Source: Allomeiothermus silvanus DSM 9946
Lineage (GTDB): Bacteria; Deinococcota; Deinococci; Deinococcales; Thermaceae
NCBI RefSeq assembly: GCF_000092125.1
Contig: NC_014212.1
Coordinates: 2,190,001 to 2,254,000 of the forward strand
Reading direction: 5' to 3'
Length of the DNA: 64,000 nt
Shown here: one piece after another, positions 49,597 through 59,423 of the stretch
How the letters are laid out: each line of letters opens with the position of its first letter
Position numbering within the stretch: position 1 is the stretch's first letter
Translations under genes and position numbers: made by a program
The notes under the pieces: generated by a model
What the model was told of the DNA's origin: nothing
The model's input: only the letters and a program-made list of their open reading frames with translations
Databases searched by the model: none

Positions 49597-49922
49597 GGTT
49601 TCTCTCCTGGGTTCGTTGAGTACCGGCATCGCCGGGCCGCTGGTGCGGCTTCACTGGCGACGAATTTGAGCCGGGGAATCCGACGGAGCCGCATCCGCTG
49701 GGCGAGTTCGTCCTGGATGTACCGGCGGGCGTGGTGCAAAACCGCAAAAGCCGGGGAATCGGGCTCCAACCCCACATACACCACTGCGTTCGCCAGGTCT
49801 GGAGCCACATCCACCCGCTCCACCCCCACAAAAGGCGGAACGCGGGGGTCTTCCAAATCGTGCAGAACTTCCGCCAAGGTGCGGACGATCTGGGACTCGA
49901 GATGGAGTTTGCTCCTCCCCAT
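49593..49922 (-). CDS. rbfA: Ribosome-binding factor A
   Basis: This 109-residue KH-like protein has LHDLEDPRVPPFVGVERVDV and an otherwise typical RbfA layout. It assists late 16S rRNA maturation in the 30S subunit. It starts 6 bp after glmM and is coupled to the thioesterase gene at its end. Position beside glmM rather than infB/nusA is a local arrangement. Confidence 0.88.
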   Translation of the reverse strand: MGRSKLHLESQIVRTLAEVLHDLEDPRVPPFVGVERVDVAPDLANAVVYVGLEPDSPAFAVLHHARRYIQDELAQRMRLRRIPRLKFVASEAAPAARRCRYSTNPGEKP

Positions 49923-49928
49923 CAGGTT

Positions 49929-51254
49929 CTACCCCGGCCCTTGGCCTCCGGTAGCATCCAACCGCTCAACCACCCCGACAAGTTCGTCGCACACCGGCTC
50001 CACCATCTCCTGGGGACCTTCTACCATCACCCGCACCAGGGGCTCGGTTCCTGAAGGACGCACGTTTACCCGACCCTGCCCTTTCAGGCGGGCCTCGGCG
50101 GCGCGAATGGCCTCGAGCAGGCGGGGGTGTTTGATAAGAGCTTGTTTGTTGCGTACCCGTACGTTCTTGAGCAACTGGGGGTACATCGGCAGGGCCTCCT
50201 GCCACTCGGCAAGGTCGCGGCCCGATTGCTGCATGGCGGCTAGGGTCAAGATCGCCGTAAGCATCCCATCCCCGGTAGGGGCATGATCGAGGAAGAGGAT
50301 GTGCCCGCTCTGCTCGCCTCCCAGCTTAAGGCCGTCCGCAACCAGTTTCTCATGCACGTAACGGTCTCCGACGGCGGTGCGGAAGAACTGGATGCCCGCT
50401 TCCTTGAACTTGACCTCGAGGCCCATGTTGCTCATCAGCGTGCCAACCACTCCGTGTTCCTTGCGCACCAACGCATTGAGGTACAGGATATGGTCGCCGT
50501 GAAATAGCCGCCCCTTACGATCTACCAGCAAAGCCCGGTCCCCGTCCCCGTCGAAGGCCACCCCCAAGTCGCAGCCCATCTCTACCACCATCCGCTGTAG
50601 CGTTTCGGGGTGGGTGGAGCCGCAGCCCCGGTTGATGTTGCGCCCGTCGGGGGTGTTGAAGAGGGCAAAGACCTCGGCACCGAGGCGCTGAAAAAGCCGG
50701 GGAGCCAGCCGGTAGGTAGCCCCATTGGCGGTATCCAGGGCGATCTTGAGCCCATCCAGGCGGGAGCCTTTAGAGGTCAGAAAATCCAGGTAAATCCGCT
50801 CGGCCTCGTGGAAGTCCGAGACGATCCCGATCCCGGCAGTCTTGAGTTCCCACTGGAGGAGGTCTTCGATCTCCAGTTCAGCCGCGTCGGGAAGTTTCTC
50901 CCCCTTGGCGCTGAAGAACTTGATCCCATTGTCTTGATAAGGGTTGTGGCTGGCCGAGAGCACCACCCCAGCCGTAGCCCCCAGGTGCTGGGTAAGGTAG
51001 GCTACCCCCGGCGTAGGCAGTACCCCCAGGTGCTCTACCCGCACCCCCTGGCTCAACAGTCCGGCGGCCAACGCAGCCTCGAGCAGATCCCCCGACTCGC
51101 GGGTGTCCTTGCCCAAGAGCACCACCGGGCGGGGGGTGTGGGCCTTGAAATAAGCCCCTGCGGCCTGGCCTAACTTGAGCACAAACTCAGGGGTGAGCGG
51201 GGGTTCTCCCGCTACACCCCGTACTCCGTCGGTTCCAAAATAACGGCGTTCCAC
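49929..51254 (-). CDS. glmM: Phosphoglucosamine mutase
   Basis: The protein has 441 residues. The phosphoserine loop is VVLSASHNPYQDNGIKFF, the metal loop is FDGDGDRALLVD and the sugar-phosphate loop is RPSGTEPLVRVMVEG. It interconverts glucosamine-6- and glucosamine-1-phosphate for UDP-GlcNAc, feeding peptidoglycan. The start is GTG 51254 (MERRYFGTDGVRG), as in the family. Confidence 0.95.
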   Translation of the reverse strand: MERRYFGTDGVRGVAGEPPLTPEFVLKLGQAAGAYFKAHTPRPVVLLGKDTRESGDLLEAALAAGLLSQGVRVEHLGVLPTPGVAYLTQHLGATAGVVLSASHNPYQDNGIKFFSAKGEKLPDAAELEIEDLLQWELKTAGIGIVSDFHEAERIYLDFLTSKGSRLDGLKIALDTANGATYRLAPRLFQRLGAEVFALFNTPDGRNINRGCGSTHPETLQRMVVEMGCDLGVAFDGDGDRALLVDRKGRLFHGDHILYLNALVRKEHGVVGTLMSNMGLEVKFKEAGIQFFRTAVGDRYVHEKLVADGLKLGGEQSGHILFLDHAPTGDGMLTAILTLAAMQQSGRDLAEWQEALPMYPQLLKNVRVRNKQALIKHPRLLEAIRAAEARLKGQGRVNVRPSGTEPLVRVMVEGPQEMVEPVCDELVGVVERLDATGGQGPG

Positions 51255-51329
51255 GAGGCATAGTCTTACACATTTCTGAGCCTATCGTCCCAACGCGCTG
51301 AGCCTTCCGCAGGGTGCGGGGCAGGTCCG

Positions 51330-53870
51330 CTATTTTGCCTCCAGCCAGTTGTGCCCGATTCCCACCCCTACCTCGAGCGGCACGTCCAGCTCCCACACGT
51401 TTTGCATCACCTCGCACATCACCTCGGCCACCTCCTTGGCCAAAGGCTCCGGAGCTTCGACTACCAACTCGTCGTGGACTTGCAGCACCAAGTGAGCGCC
51501 CCTCTCTTTGAGCTTGGGGTAGAGCTTGACCATAGCCAGCTTCATCAAGTCGGCGGCGGTGCCCTGCACGGGCATATTGAAGGCCATGCGCTCGGCGGCT
51601 TCCTTGATGGCGCGATTTTTGGACTCGAGGTCGGCCACAAAACGCCTGCGTCCGAACATGGTCTCGACATAGCCACGTTCCCGCCCTTCGGCCAGGGTTT
51701 TCTCGATCCAAAGGCGCACCTTAGGGTAGCTGGCGAAGTAGCGCTCGATAAAGCCGCTGGCCTCGGCGTAGGAGATACCCAGCTCGCCCGAGAGACGGTG
51801 CGCGCTCATCCCATAGAGCACGCCAAAATTGATCGTTTTCGCTGCCCGGCGGTGCTGCGGGTCTACTTTCTCCGGCTCGAGGCCGAACATCCAGGCTGCA
51901 GTCTGGGTGTGGATGTCGCGGCGCTCGGTGAAAACCTTCTTGAGGTTTTCATCCCCGGACAAGTGAGCCAGAATGCGCAGCTCGATCTGGGAGTAGTCGG
52001 CGACGACCAGGCAGTACCCCTTTTCGGCCACAAAAGCTTTGCGAATCTTGCGGCCCACTTCGGTGCGCACGGGGATGTTTTGCAGGTTAGGATCCGAGGA
52101 AGAAAGCCGCCCCGTAGCCGCGACAGTCTGATTAAAGCGGGTGTGTAGCCGCCCGGTTTTGGGGTGGATCAGCTTGGGTAGGGGATCCAAATAGGTTCCC
52201 TTGAGCTTGGCCAGTTCGCGGTAGTCGAGAATCTTACCCACAATGGGGTGGAGCGAGCGCATCTCCTCGAGTACGCTGGCGGCGGTGGAACGCTTGCCGG
52301 TAGTGGTCTTTTTGCCCCCGGCCTGAAGCCCCAGTTCGTCGTAGAGGATGGCCTCGAGCTGGTCGCGCGAGTTGACGTTGAAAGGGTGTCCGGCCAGGCG
52401 GTGGATTTCGGCCTCGAGGTAGCCCAGTTCCTTGCCCAGTTCCTCGGAAAGCTCTTGTAAATAGGGCACGTCGAGGGCTACCCCCCGGCACTCCATCTGG
52501 GCCAGCACCGCTGCGAGGGGCTTCTCCACCTCGCGGTACAGCCACCATAGCCGCTCGTCACCCTGGGTACGAGCGCTCAAGGTCTCCCACAGAAGCCAGG
52601 CCGCCTGGGCGTGGCTCACCGGATCAGCCACCAAATCGCCTGCTCCATAGCGCCGCACCGTGCTGGCCGGCTCCGAGTTGGCCGGGTCATACAGATAAGC
52701 CAACAGCATGGGGTCGTCGCCCGGGGGAATGTCTAGGCCCTCTTTACCTGCCAGCACCGCCAGGTCTTTGGCGGCCAGCGCCGAGAGTTCGTGGAATCCC
52801 TTGAGTTCCTCGAGGTCGGTAGGGCCGCGGTACACCTTGCCGTCCCAGGCAGCGGCCAGCCCGGTCAGCTTGGCCCACATCGGTTGGGCGCGGTCCATGG
52901 TGAAGCCCAAAAAAGCCCCCATGGGCGGCGGCCAAGGGGCTTCCTCGGCGGGCTTGGGGACTTCAAGCAAGTGCAGGTCGCGCAGAATCGAGCCGAACTC
53001 GAGGGCCTCTAACTCCTGGCGCAAGCGCTCGCGGTTCATCTCCCGAACGTGGCAGGCCGGGAAGTCGAGGTCGATAGGCAAATCGGTGCGCATCTTGGAG
53101 AGTTCGTAAGAAAGCCGGATGTCCTCGAGGCTCGCCCGGAGCAGTTCGCGAAGGCGCTCGGGTTTCACCTCCTCGAGGTGAGCGAGGAGATTCTCCAAAC
53201 TCCCCCACTCCGCTAGCAGTTTGGCCGCACCCTTAGGCCCAATGCCTTTAGCCCCCGGAATATTATCGGAAGGGTCACCGATGAGCGCCCGGTAATCCAC
53301 CCACTGCTCTACCCCTACCCCGTACTTCTCTTTGACCTGGTTTGGCCCCATCACCCCGCCATCGGGCAGCCAGACCCAAACGCGATCCGAGAGGAGTTGG
53401 AAAGCATCGCGGTCGCCGGTTACAATCCGCACCTCGTACCCCTCGCGCTCGGCCTTTTTGGCTAACGTGCCGATTACGTCATCAGCCTCGTAGCCGGGAA
53501 CCTCGAGCCGTTTAAGCCCCATCTGCTCGACGATCTCCTTGATCTTTTGAATCTGCCCCGGCAGGTCGTCGGGGGTGGGAGCCCGGCCCGCCTTGTAGGC
53601 TTCGAAGTTGTCGTGGCGGAAGGTCCTGGTGGGCGGATCGAAGACCACGATGACACAGTGCCCGTCCTCCTTTAGAAGCTTGAGCAAGGTGCGGATAAAG
53701 CCGAAGATAGCCTGTACCCCCTCGCCTTTAGAGGTGGTGAGGCGCTCGAGGGCGAAGTAATTGCGGTAAGCCAGGTGATGACCGTCAATCAGCACCACCC
53801 GCTCGGGGCGGGGTAGATCCTTTTTTTCTTCCGGCTTCGGATCGGGTTCGAATAGGCTTTGCTGCTGCAC
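51330..53870 (-). CDS. polA: DNA polymerase I, Taq-like
   Basis: The protein has 846 residues: an N-terminal 5' nuclease domain (GYEADDVIGTLA, GDPSDNIPGAKGIGPKGA), a middle exonuclease-fold domain lacking the DxE motif, so proofreading is vestigial, and the polymerase domain with motif A DYSQIELRILAHLSG, motif B RRAAKTINFGVLYGM and motif C QVHDEL. Motif B has Phe where nucleotide-analogue discrimination is set, as in Taq. A TACAAT box (53877-53882) ends 6 nt before the GTG start, suggesting a leaderless mRNA. Confidence 0.97.
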   Translation of the reverse strand: MQQQSLFEPDPKPEEKKDLPRPERVVLIDGHHLAYRNYFALERLTTSKGEGVQAIFGFIRTLLKLLKEDGHCVIVVFDPPTRTFRHDNFEAYKAGRAPTPDDLPGQIQKIKEIVEQMGLKRLEVPGYEADDVIGTLAKKAEREGYEVRIVTGDRDAFQLLSDRVWVWLPDGGVMGPNQVKEKYGVGVEQWVDYRALIGDPSDNIPGAKGIGPKGAAKLLAEWGSLENLLAHLEEVKPERLRELLRASLEDIRLSYELSKMRTDLPIDLDFPACHVREMNRERLRQELEALEFGSILRDLHLLEVPKPAEEAPWPPPMGAFLGFTMDRAQPMWAKLTGLAAAWDGKVYRGPTDLEELKGFHELSALAAKDLAVLAGKEGLDIPPGDDPMLLAYLYDPANSEPASTVRRYGAGDLVADPVSHAQAAWLLWETLSARTQGDERLWWLYREVEKPLAAVLAQMECRGVALDVPYLQELSEELGKELGYLEAEIHRLAGHPFNVNSRDQLEAILYDELGLQAGGKKTTTGKRSTAASVLEEMRSLHPIVGKILDYRELAKLKGTYLDPLPKLIHPKTGRLHTRFNQTVAATGRLSSSDPNLQNIPVRTEVGRKIRKAFVAEKGYCLVVADYSQIELRILAHLSGDENLKKVFTERRDIHTQTAAWMFGLEPEKVDPQHRRAAKTINFGVLYGMSAHRLSGELGISYAEASGFIERYFASYPKVRLWIEKTLAEGRERGYVETMFGRRRFVADLESKNRAIKEAAERMAFNMPVQGTAADLMKLAMVKLYPKLKERGAHLVLQVHDELVVEAPEPLAKEVAEVMCEVMQNVWELDVPLEVGVGIGHNWLEAK

Positions 53871-53958
53871 GCATTCATTGTACCCGTTACGTTTTGTTAT
53901 GAACAGAACGGGTTACGCCCCCCAGCAATCTCGCTGGATATGGCCTAGCTAGGCTTCT

Positions 53959-54546
53959 CTAGCTCACCCGGCGGAGTATGCTCCTCCCCCGCGTCCCGTC
54001 TACTATAGCTCGGCGGAACTCCTCGAGCCGAGCTTCCTCAATGACGATTTCAACCACTAACCCCGCTTGGCTGTAGGTTTCCGAGGCTCGAGCTAACTTC
54101 CAGCGCTCGAGCAACCCATATACCTGCCCGGCCAGCTCGAAGGGGGCCTCAAGCTGTAGCCGAACGAGCGGTACGATCTCGCGTTTAGGCGCCGCGCGCA
54201 AACACTGGGCCGCGATGCCCCCATACGCCCGCACCAAGCCACCCGCCCCCAGCTTGATCCCGCCAAAGTAGCGGGTTACCACCACCATCACCTGGTCGAG
54301 TCCCTGCGCCTGGATGGCCCGTAGGATGGGCTGGCCGGCGGTTCCCCCCGGCTCGCCGTCGTCGGAGAAGCGGTAGTGCAGCCCGATCTGATAGGCCCAG
54401 CAGTTATGGCTAGCCGCGGGCTCCGAGACACCTCTGAGGAACGCGAGCGCACTTTCTGGGCTTTCCACCGGCGCCGCCTTGGCGATGAAACGGCTTTTCT
54501 GGATGTGCTGCTCGAGGGTGTGGGGCTCGGCCAGGGTGATCTTCAT
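53959..54546 (-). CDS. YigZ/IMPACT family protein
   Basis: This 195-residue protein has the UPF0029/IMPACT domain (FSDDGEPGGTAGQPILRAIQ, YFGGIKLGAGGLVRAYG) and a C-terminal ferredoxin-like DUF1949 half. The family binds nucleic acid or ribosomes and is linked to translation regulation; bacterial function is unclear. It lies between polA and aroE on the same strand, with its own 42-bp gap from aroE. Confidence 0.93.
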   Translation of the reverse strand: MKITLAEPHTLEQHIQKSRFIAKAAPVESPESALAFLRGVSEPAASHNCWAYQIGLHYRFSDDGEPGGTAGQPILRAIQAQGLDQVMVVVTRYFGGIKLGAGGLVRAYGGIAAQCLRAAPKREIVPLVRLQLEAPFELAGQVYGLLERWKLARASETYSQAGLVVEIVIEEARLEEFRRAIVDGTRGRSILRRVS

Positions 54547-54588
54547 CGGGGTGTCTGTTTAGGGGGCTGAACTCTCACCCCTACGCCT

Positions 54589-55398
54589 TCAGCTATCCAA
54601 GCGGTCTCGAGCCGCCTTATACATCACAGAAACATTCGGCTCACGCCCCGTCCAGAGTTCGAACGCTAAAGCCCCCTGCCAGACCAGCATGGGCAGACCA
54701 CCCAAGGTCCGCAGGCCCCTGGCCTGGGCATCTCGCAACAGTTTGGTGACCGGGGGATTATAGACGATGTCCACCACGACTCCAGATTGGGGTAACAACC
54801 CCTCGGGAAGAGGCGAGGTGTCGGGATCTTTGAGCCCCACGCTGGTTGTGTTGATCAACAAGTCGCACTCCCGCACCGCCCCCTCGAGGGAGAACTCCGG
54901 CACGAACATCAACCCGAACTCCTCGGCAAGTTCCATGGCCCGGATGGGGGTGCGGTTTCGTATCCAGATCTCCGCAGCGTGGGGTTTGAGCGCAAAGGCG
55001 ATACCCCGGGCTGCCCCGCCTGCTCCTAAGATCAATACGCGCTTCCCCCGGTACTCGATCCCGGCCTCCTCGAGGCCCCGCAAAAATCCCGCAGCATCGG
55101 TGTTGTGACCGATCAGCCGGCCGGATTCATTGACCACGGTATTGACCGCGCCAATCGCCCTTGCCTCAGGCGAGAGGCCATCCAGATGAGGGATGACGTG
55201 CTCCTTATGGGGAACCGTTACATTAACCCCGCAAAACTCCCGGCGCACCTGGCCGAGCCGCTCAGAGAGCAGTTCAAGGGGGGTCTCGAGTAGCTCGTAG
55301 GTTCCCGGTAGGCTCAACTCGCGCAAAGCAGCCTGGTGCATCGCCGGAGATAGCGAATGGGAAAGGGGGAAACCGATCAGACCCAGGCGGATGCTCAC
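54589..55398 (-). CDS. aroE: Shikimate dehydrogenase
   Basis: This 269-residue enzyme reads GFPLSHSLSPAMHQAAL at the N terminus, VTVPHKEH with the catalytic Lys, NTDAAGFLRGLEEAG, and the NADP loop ILGAGGAARGIAFAL. It reduces 3-dehydroshikimate in aromatic amino acid synthesis. The start is GTG 55398, with TAGGGT (55406-55411) ending 7 nt upstream, a leaderless arrangement. Confidence 0.95.
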   Translation of the reverse strand: MSIRLGLIGFPLSHSLSPAMHQAALRELSLPGTYELLETPLELLSERLGQVRREFCGVNVTVPHKEHVIPHLDGLSPEARAIGAVNTVVNESGRLIGHNTDAAGFLRGLEEAGIEYRGKRVLILGAGGAARGIAFALKPHAAEIWIRNRTPIRAMELAEEFGLMFVPEFSLEGAVRECDLLINTTSVGLKDPDTSPLPEGLLPQSGVVVDIVYNPPVTKLLRDAQARGLRTLGGLPMLVWQGALAFELWTGREPNVSVMYKAARDRLDS

Positions 55399-55522
55399 GT
55401 TTATTACCCTACCAGAGAAATCCCCAGATCAGGCCCTACAGGCTTCATCTGCGCCGTAAAGAAGGGCCAAAGTCTACTTATCTTTACAGTCTGGCGGTGG
55501 GCTTCTGGATAAAATAAAAATA

Positions 55523-56797
55523 GTGAAACGACTTCTGTCCGTTTTGATGGTGACCCTGGGGTTGGGGTTGGCCAAAACTTATGTCATCCCCATCGAGGGT
55601 GCTATCGACTTGCCGCTAGCGACTTTTCTCGAGCAGTCCCTAGACCGCGCCGAGCGCGAGGGGGCCAGCGGGGTGGTGCTTTACGTCGATACCCCGGGGG
55701 GACGGGTGGACGCGGCCATGCGCATGTCAGATCGCATCCTAGCCTCTCCTCTGCCCACCTTCGCGGTGGTGCAAAACGCCTTCTCAGCAGGGGCCTTGAT
55801 CTCGCTATCGGCTCAGCAGATCGCCATGCTGCCGGGATCGGAGATCGGAGCGGCCTTGCCCATCCAGGTGACGCCGGTGACCAATACCGTCTCGGCCACC
55901 GACCGCAAGGTGATCTCAGCCCTGCGGGGAAAGTTCAGGGCGGTGGCCGAGGCCCGTGGGCGACCGGTGAACCTGGCCGAAGCCATGGTGGACCCTGAGG
56001 TCTCGGTGCCGGGACTCAAAACTAAGGACGAACCGCTGACCCTCTCAGCCCAGAAAGCCGTCGAGCTGAAGGTGGCCGACTTCCAAGCCGCGAGCCTGCA
56101 AGATGCGCTCACCAAGGCCGGGTTCAACCCCCAAACCGAGCGCCTTGAGCCGGGGACCCGGGTTCAGGCCGCCCGCTTTCTGACCGCTCCCACCGTTGCG
56201 GCGATCCTGCTGGCGGTCGGAGTCTTAGGGTTGGTCTTGGAGTTCTTCACCCCCGGCACCTTCATCCCCGCCACGGTAGGAATCATAGCCTTAGGGCTTT
56301 ATTTCACCGGGAGCGTGCTGGCCGGCTCGAGCGGGGTGGTGGAGGTGTTGCTATTCTTCGGGGGGCTGCTCCTGCTGGCCTTTGAGCTATTCATCGCCCC
56401 TGGATTCGGCCTCCCCGGCGTGATTGGCATCGGTCTGCTGATGGCCTCGGTGTACCTCACCTTCGGCTCGGATTCACTGACCGTGGGGGCCTACTCGATC
56501 GTAATCCTGGGGCTGGGGCTATTTTTGATCTTCCGTTTCGTGCCCCGTACTCGGGTAGCTAAGGCTTTCGTGCTCGAGAGTTCGATTGACCAGACCGCCC
56601 CCCCACGCAATGAACTCGAGGCCCTGGTAGGGGCCATCGGGGTAGCCCTTACCGACCTACGCCCAGCAGGGGTGGCCCAGTTTGGCGAGCGCCGGGTGGA
56701 TGTAGTGACCTCGGGAGAGTTCATCGTACGAGGCTCGAGCATTCGGGTAGTCCAGGTCGAAGGCCCGCGGGTAGTCGTGCGGGTTCTGGAGAGCTAA
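55523..56797 (+). CDS. NfeD-type membrane serine protease (NfeD1b)
   Basis: The protein has 424 residues. A signal peptide (LLSVLMVTLGLGLA) is followed by a ClpP-like domain: YVDTPGGRVDAAMRMSD, nucleophile Ser in QNAFSAGALI and Lys in SAQKAVELKVAD. Four to five transmembrane helices come next, then a C-terminal OB-like NfeD domain. Such proteases pair with the flotillin-like FloA encoded next. A TAAAAT box (55510-55515) ends 7 nt before the GTG start. Confidence 0.93.
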   Translation: MKRLLSVLMVTLGLGLAKTYVIPIEGAIDLPLATFLEQSLDRAEREGASGVVLYVDTPGGRVDAAMRMSDRILASPLPTFAVVQNAFSAGALISLSAQQIAMLPGSEIGAALPIQVTPVTNTVSATDRKVISALRGKFRAVAEARGRPVNLAEAMVDPEVSVPGLKTKDEPLTLSAQKAVELKVADFQAASLQDALTKAGFNPQTERLEPGTRVQAARFLTAPTVAAILLAVGVLGLVLEFFTPGTFIPATVGIIALGLYFTGSVLAGSSGVVEVLLFFGGLLLLAFELFIAPGFGLPGVIGIGLLMASVYLTFGSDSLTVGAYSIVILGLGLFLIFRFVPRTRVAKAFVLESSIDQTAPPRNELEALVGAIGVALTDLRPAGVAQFGERRVDVVTSGEFIVRGSSIRVVQVEGPRVVVRVLES

Positions 56798-56837
56798 TCC
56801 TATGTTTGCTGAATAAATCCCTAGTTATGGAGGCATA

Positions 56838-57824
56838 ATGGAAACTTTTCTTCCCATCATCTTCGCTGGCTTAGTCCTAATCCTGATCTTTATCTTCTTC
56901 ACCTTCGTCCCGGTGGGCCTGTGGGTCACGGCTTACTTCTCAGGGGTGCGCGTCCCCCTCACCAGCCTGATCGGGATGCGCTTCCGCCGTATTCCGCCCA
57001 GCCGGATCATCTTTCCCATGATCAAGGCCTTCAAAGCCGGGATCCCGGTAGAGGTGGCCCGCCTCGAGGCCCAATACCTCGCCGGGGGTAACGTAGACCG
57101 CGTAGTAGACGCCCTAATCGCCGCTGAGAAAGCCGGAATCCGGCTTTCTTTCGACCGGGCCGCGGCCATCGATCTGGCAGGCCGGGACGTGCTCGAGGCG
57201 GTGCGGCTTTCGGTCAACCCTAAAGTCATCACCTCCCCCATGGTGGCGGGTATGGCCCAGGACGGTATTCAGCTCCTGGCTACGGCCCGCATCACCGTGC
57301 GGGCCAACATCGACCGCCTGGTAGGCGGCGCCGGGGAAGAGACCATTGTCGCTCGCGTGGGCGAGGGTATCGTAGCCTCCATTGGCCAGAGCACCGACCA
57401 CAAACAAGTGCTCGAGCAGCCCGACCGCATCTCTAAGACCGTGCTCGCCAAAGGGCTCGATGCCGGAACCGCTTTCGAGATCCTCTCGGTGGATATCGCT
57501 GAGGTAGATGTAGGCAAGAACATTGGCGCCCAGCTCCGCACCGACCAGGCCGAGGCTGACAAGAAGATCGCCCAAGCCAAGGCCGAGGAGCGCCGAGCGA
57601 TGGCCGTAGCCGCCGAACAGGAGAACCGGGCCATGGTAGAAGCCATGCGGGCCAAGCTGGTGGAGGCCCAGGCCGCGGTGCCGCTGGCCATGGCCGATGC
57701 CCTGCGGGCAGGAAAGCTCGGTATCATGGATTACTACCAGCTCAAGAATATCGAGGCCGATACCGACATGCGCGAGAGCATCAGCCGGGCCACCACCCCC
57801 GAAGAGGACCAGGGGCCAAGGTAA
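56838..57824 (+). CDS. floA: Flotillin-like protein FloA
   Basis: The protein has 328 residues. An N-terminal hydrophobic hairpin ([18 protein letters not shown]) anchors it in the membrane. The SPFH-like body includes [16 protein letters not shown] and [20 protein letters not shown], and an Ala/Glu-rich coiled coil follows. It organises functional membrane microdomains and is the standard neighbour of NfeD. GGAGG precedes the ATG. Confidence 0.94.
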   Translation: METFLPIIFAGLVLILIFIFFTFVPVGLWVTAYFSGVRVPLTSLIGMRFRRIPPSRIIFPMIKAFKAGIPVEVARLEAQYLAGGNVDRVVDALIAAEKAGIRLSFDRAAAIDLAGRDVLEAVRLSVNPKVITSPMVAGMAQDGIQLLATARITVRANIDRLVGGAGEETIVARVGEGIVASIGQSTDHKQVLEQPDRISKTVLAKGLDAGTAFEILSVDIAEVDVGKNIGAQLRTDQAEADKKIAQAKAEERRAMAVAAEQENRAMVEAMRAKLVEAQAAVPLAMADALRAGKLGIMDYYQLKNIEADTDMRESISRATTPEEDQGPR

Positions 57825-57903
57825 TAGAGGCGGGGTCAGGGAGGACCAAGATCGCTGTGCTTATCCCCGGTTTTTCTCCTCCTCCCGCTCTCCCAGGAGA
57901 ACT

Positions 57904-58437
57904 ATGCAACTCGATGACCTGATCGGACTGCTGTTCTTCGTGTTCTTTGTAATCCTACCTGCCCTGTCGGGCCTGTTTCGGCGGGGCCAGCAACCTCCCG
58001 ATCTGGACGAGCCGGAGATCCCCCGGCCGCGGCCTCAACCTCCCCAAACCTCCCAGCCACAGCGCACCCCGCAACCGGTCCAGCGTCCTGCCCCGCCTGC
58101 TCAACGCCCCCAACCCGCCCAGCCGAGACCGGTGCAACCCCCCCGCCCCGAACCCCAGCCGCTGAGCGGCGCAGCCCAGAAGCTCCAGGCGCCAACCGGG
58201 GAACACGCCCGCCAGCAACAGGCAGAGCGGGCCCGTCCACTGGCCCGCTCTGCACAACCTCCCGTGCCAGCTACCCCGGTGAAAAAAGCGACCCCACAAC
58301 CTTTGTCAACCGATAAGGATGCTATCTTAAAGGGGATGATCTGGCGGCAGATCCTCGAGGAGCCCCGAGGTAAGCACTGGCAGCGCAGTTGGGCGGCCCG
58401 AAGCGCAGGGAGGAGACGACGGAGACCAAGAGCTTGA
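57904..58437 (+). CDS. Pro/Gln-rich membrane-anchored hypothetical protein
   Basis: The protein has 177 residues with one N-terminal transmembrane helix (LIGLLFFVFFVILPALSGLF), then ~110 residues of Pro, Gln and Arg low complexity, then a short basic C-terminal helix (GMIWRQILEEPRGKHWQRSW). AGGAG precedes the ATG at 57904. It lies between floA and phoH and its stop overlaps the proposed phoH start (TTGA). Function unknown; the downstream coupling suggests envelope or RNA-degradation context. Confidence 0.78.
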   Translation: MQLDDLIGLLFFVFFVILPALSGLFRRGQQPPDLDEPEIPRPRPQPPQTSQPQRTPQPVQRPAPPAQRPQPAQPRPVQPPRPEPQPLSGAAQKLQAPTGEHARQQQAERARPLARSAQPPVPATPVKKATPQPLSTDKDAILKGMIWRQILEEPRGKHWQRSWAARSAGRRRRRPRA

Positions 58438-59423
58438 TTCCGCTGAAATCGCCTCAGGAGGCCCTGGCTCTTTTGGGCCAGGGTGATCAATATCTCAAAT
58501 ATCTCAAAAAACTGCTTCCGGCCCAGATTCTGGTACGGGGAAACGAGATTCAGCTTTTGGGCACCCCGGAGGCCGTGCAACTCAGCGAGCAGGTGTTGCG
58601 CGACCTCCTGACTTTGGTGCGGCAAGGAGCCGATTTGGACGAAGCCACTTTGGAACAAGCCGTGATGAGCGCCCAAGGCGGCGGTTCGATGGTGCAGGAG
58701 TCGAGCAGCGCCTTACTTGGGGAGCTGGCCCTGCCGGGCCGCCTAAAACCCAAGACCCCCGGCCAAAAGCGCTACGTGGAAGCCATTTCGCAAAGCGACA
58801 TCACCTTCGGGGTAGGGCCTGCGGGAACGGGCAAGACCTACCTGGCGGTGGCGATGGCGGTGGCCTTCCTCAAAGCCAAGCGGATCAAACGCATCATCCT
58901 CACCCGCCCGGCGGTGGAAGCCGGGGAGCGGTTAGGATTCTTACCCGGTGACCTCCAGGCCAAGATTGATCCTTATCTGCGCCCTCTATACGACGCGCTT
59001 TTCGATATGATTGACGCGGAGCGCTTCGAGCAGTACCTCCAGGCCGGAGTGATCGAGGTGGCTCCGCTGGCTTTTATGCGTGGAAGAACGCTTAATGACG
59101 CTTTTATCATCCTCGACGAAGCCCAAAACACCACCCCCGAGCAGATGAAGATGTTCCTAACCCGCATGGGCTTCAACTCCCGCGTGGTCATCACCGGCGA
59201 CGTGACCCAGATTGACTTGCCCAAAGCGCAAAAAAGCGGCCTGGTAGAGGCTATGCGCATCCTCAAAGATATCCAAGGCATCGCCATGCTCTACTTCCGC
59301 GAGTCCGATGTAGTACGCCACCCCTTGGTAGCCCGCATCGTCAAGGCGTATGAAAATTCTGAAGCCGCCAGCCAGTATAGCGATGGGGTCTCACGTAACG
59401 AAGACCATGCCCGGCAAGGATAA
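58434..59423 (+). CDS. phoH: PhoH family ATPase
   Basis: This 329-residue protein has a short KH-like N region and a P-loop ATPase domain: Walker A GPAGTGKTYLAVAMAVAFLK, Walker B FIILDEAQNTTPEQMKMFLT, and RTLNDAFIILDE. PhoH and YbeY genes are commonly joined and act in RNA and ribosome metabolism. I chose TTG 58434 (coupled as TTGA to the upstream stop, GGAG upstream); a TTG at 58389 is an alternative that adds 15 residues. Confidence 0.9.
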   Translation: MIPLKSPQEALALLGQGDQYLKYLKKLLPAQILVRGNEIQLLGTPEAVQLSEQVLRDLLTLVRQGADLDEATLEQAVMSAQGGGSMVQESSSALLGELALPGRLKPKTPGQKRYVEAISQSDITFGVGPAGTGKTYLAVAMAVAFLKAKRIKRIILTRPAVEAGERLGFLPGDLQAKIDPYLRPLYDALFDMIDAERFEQYLQAGVIEVAPLAFMRGRTLNDAFIILDEAQNTTPEQMKMFLTRMGFNSRVVITGDVTQIDLPKAQKSGLVEAMRILKDIQGIAMLYFRESDVVRHPLVARIVKAYENSEAASQYSDGVSRNEDHARQG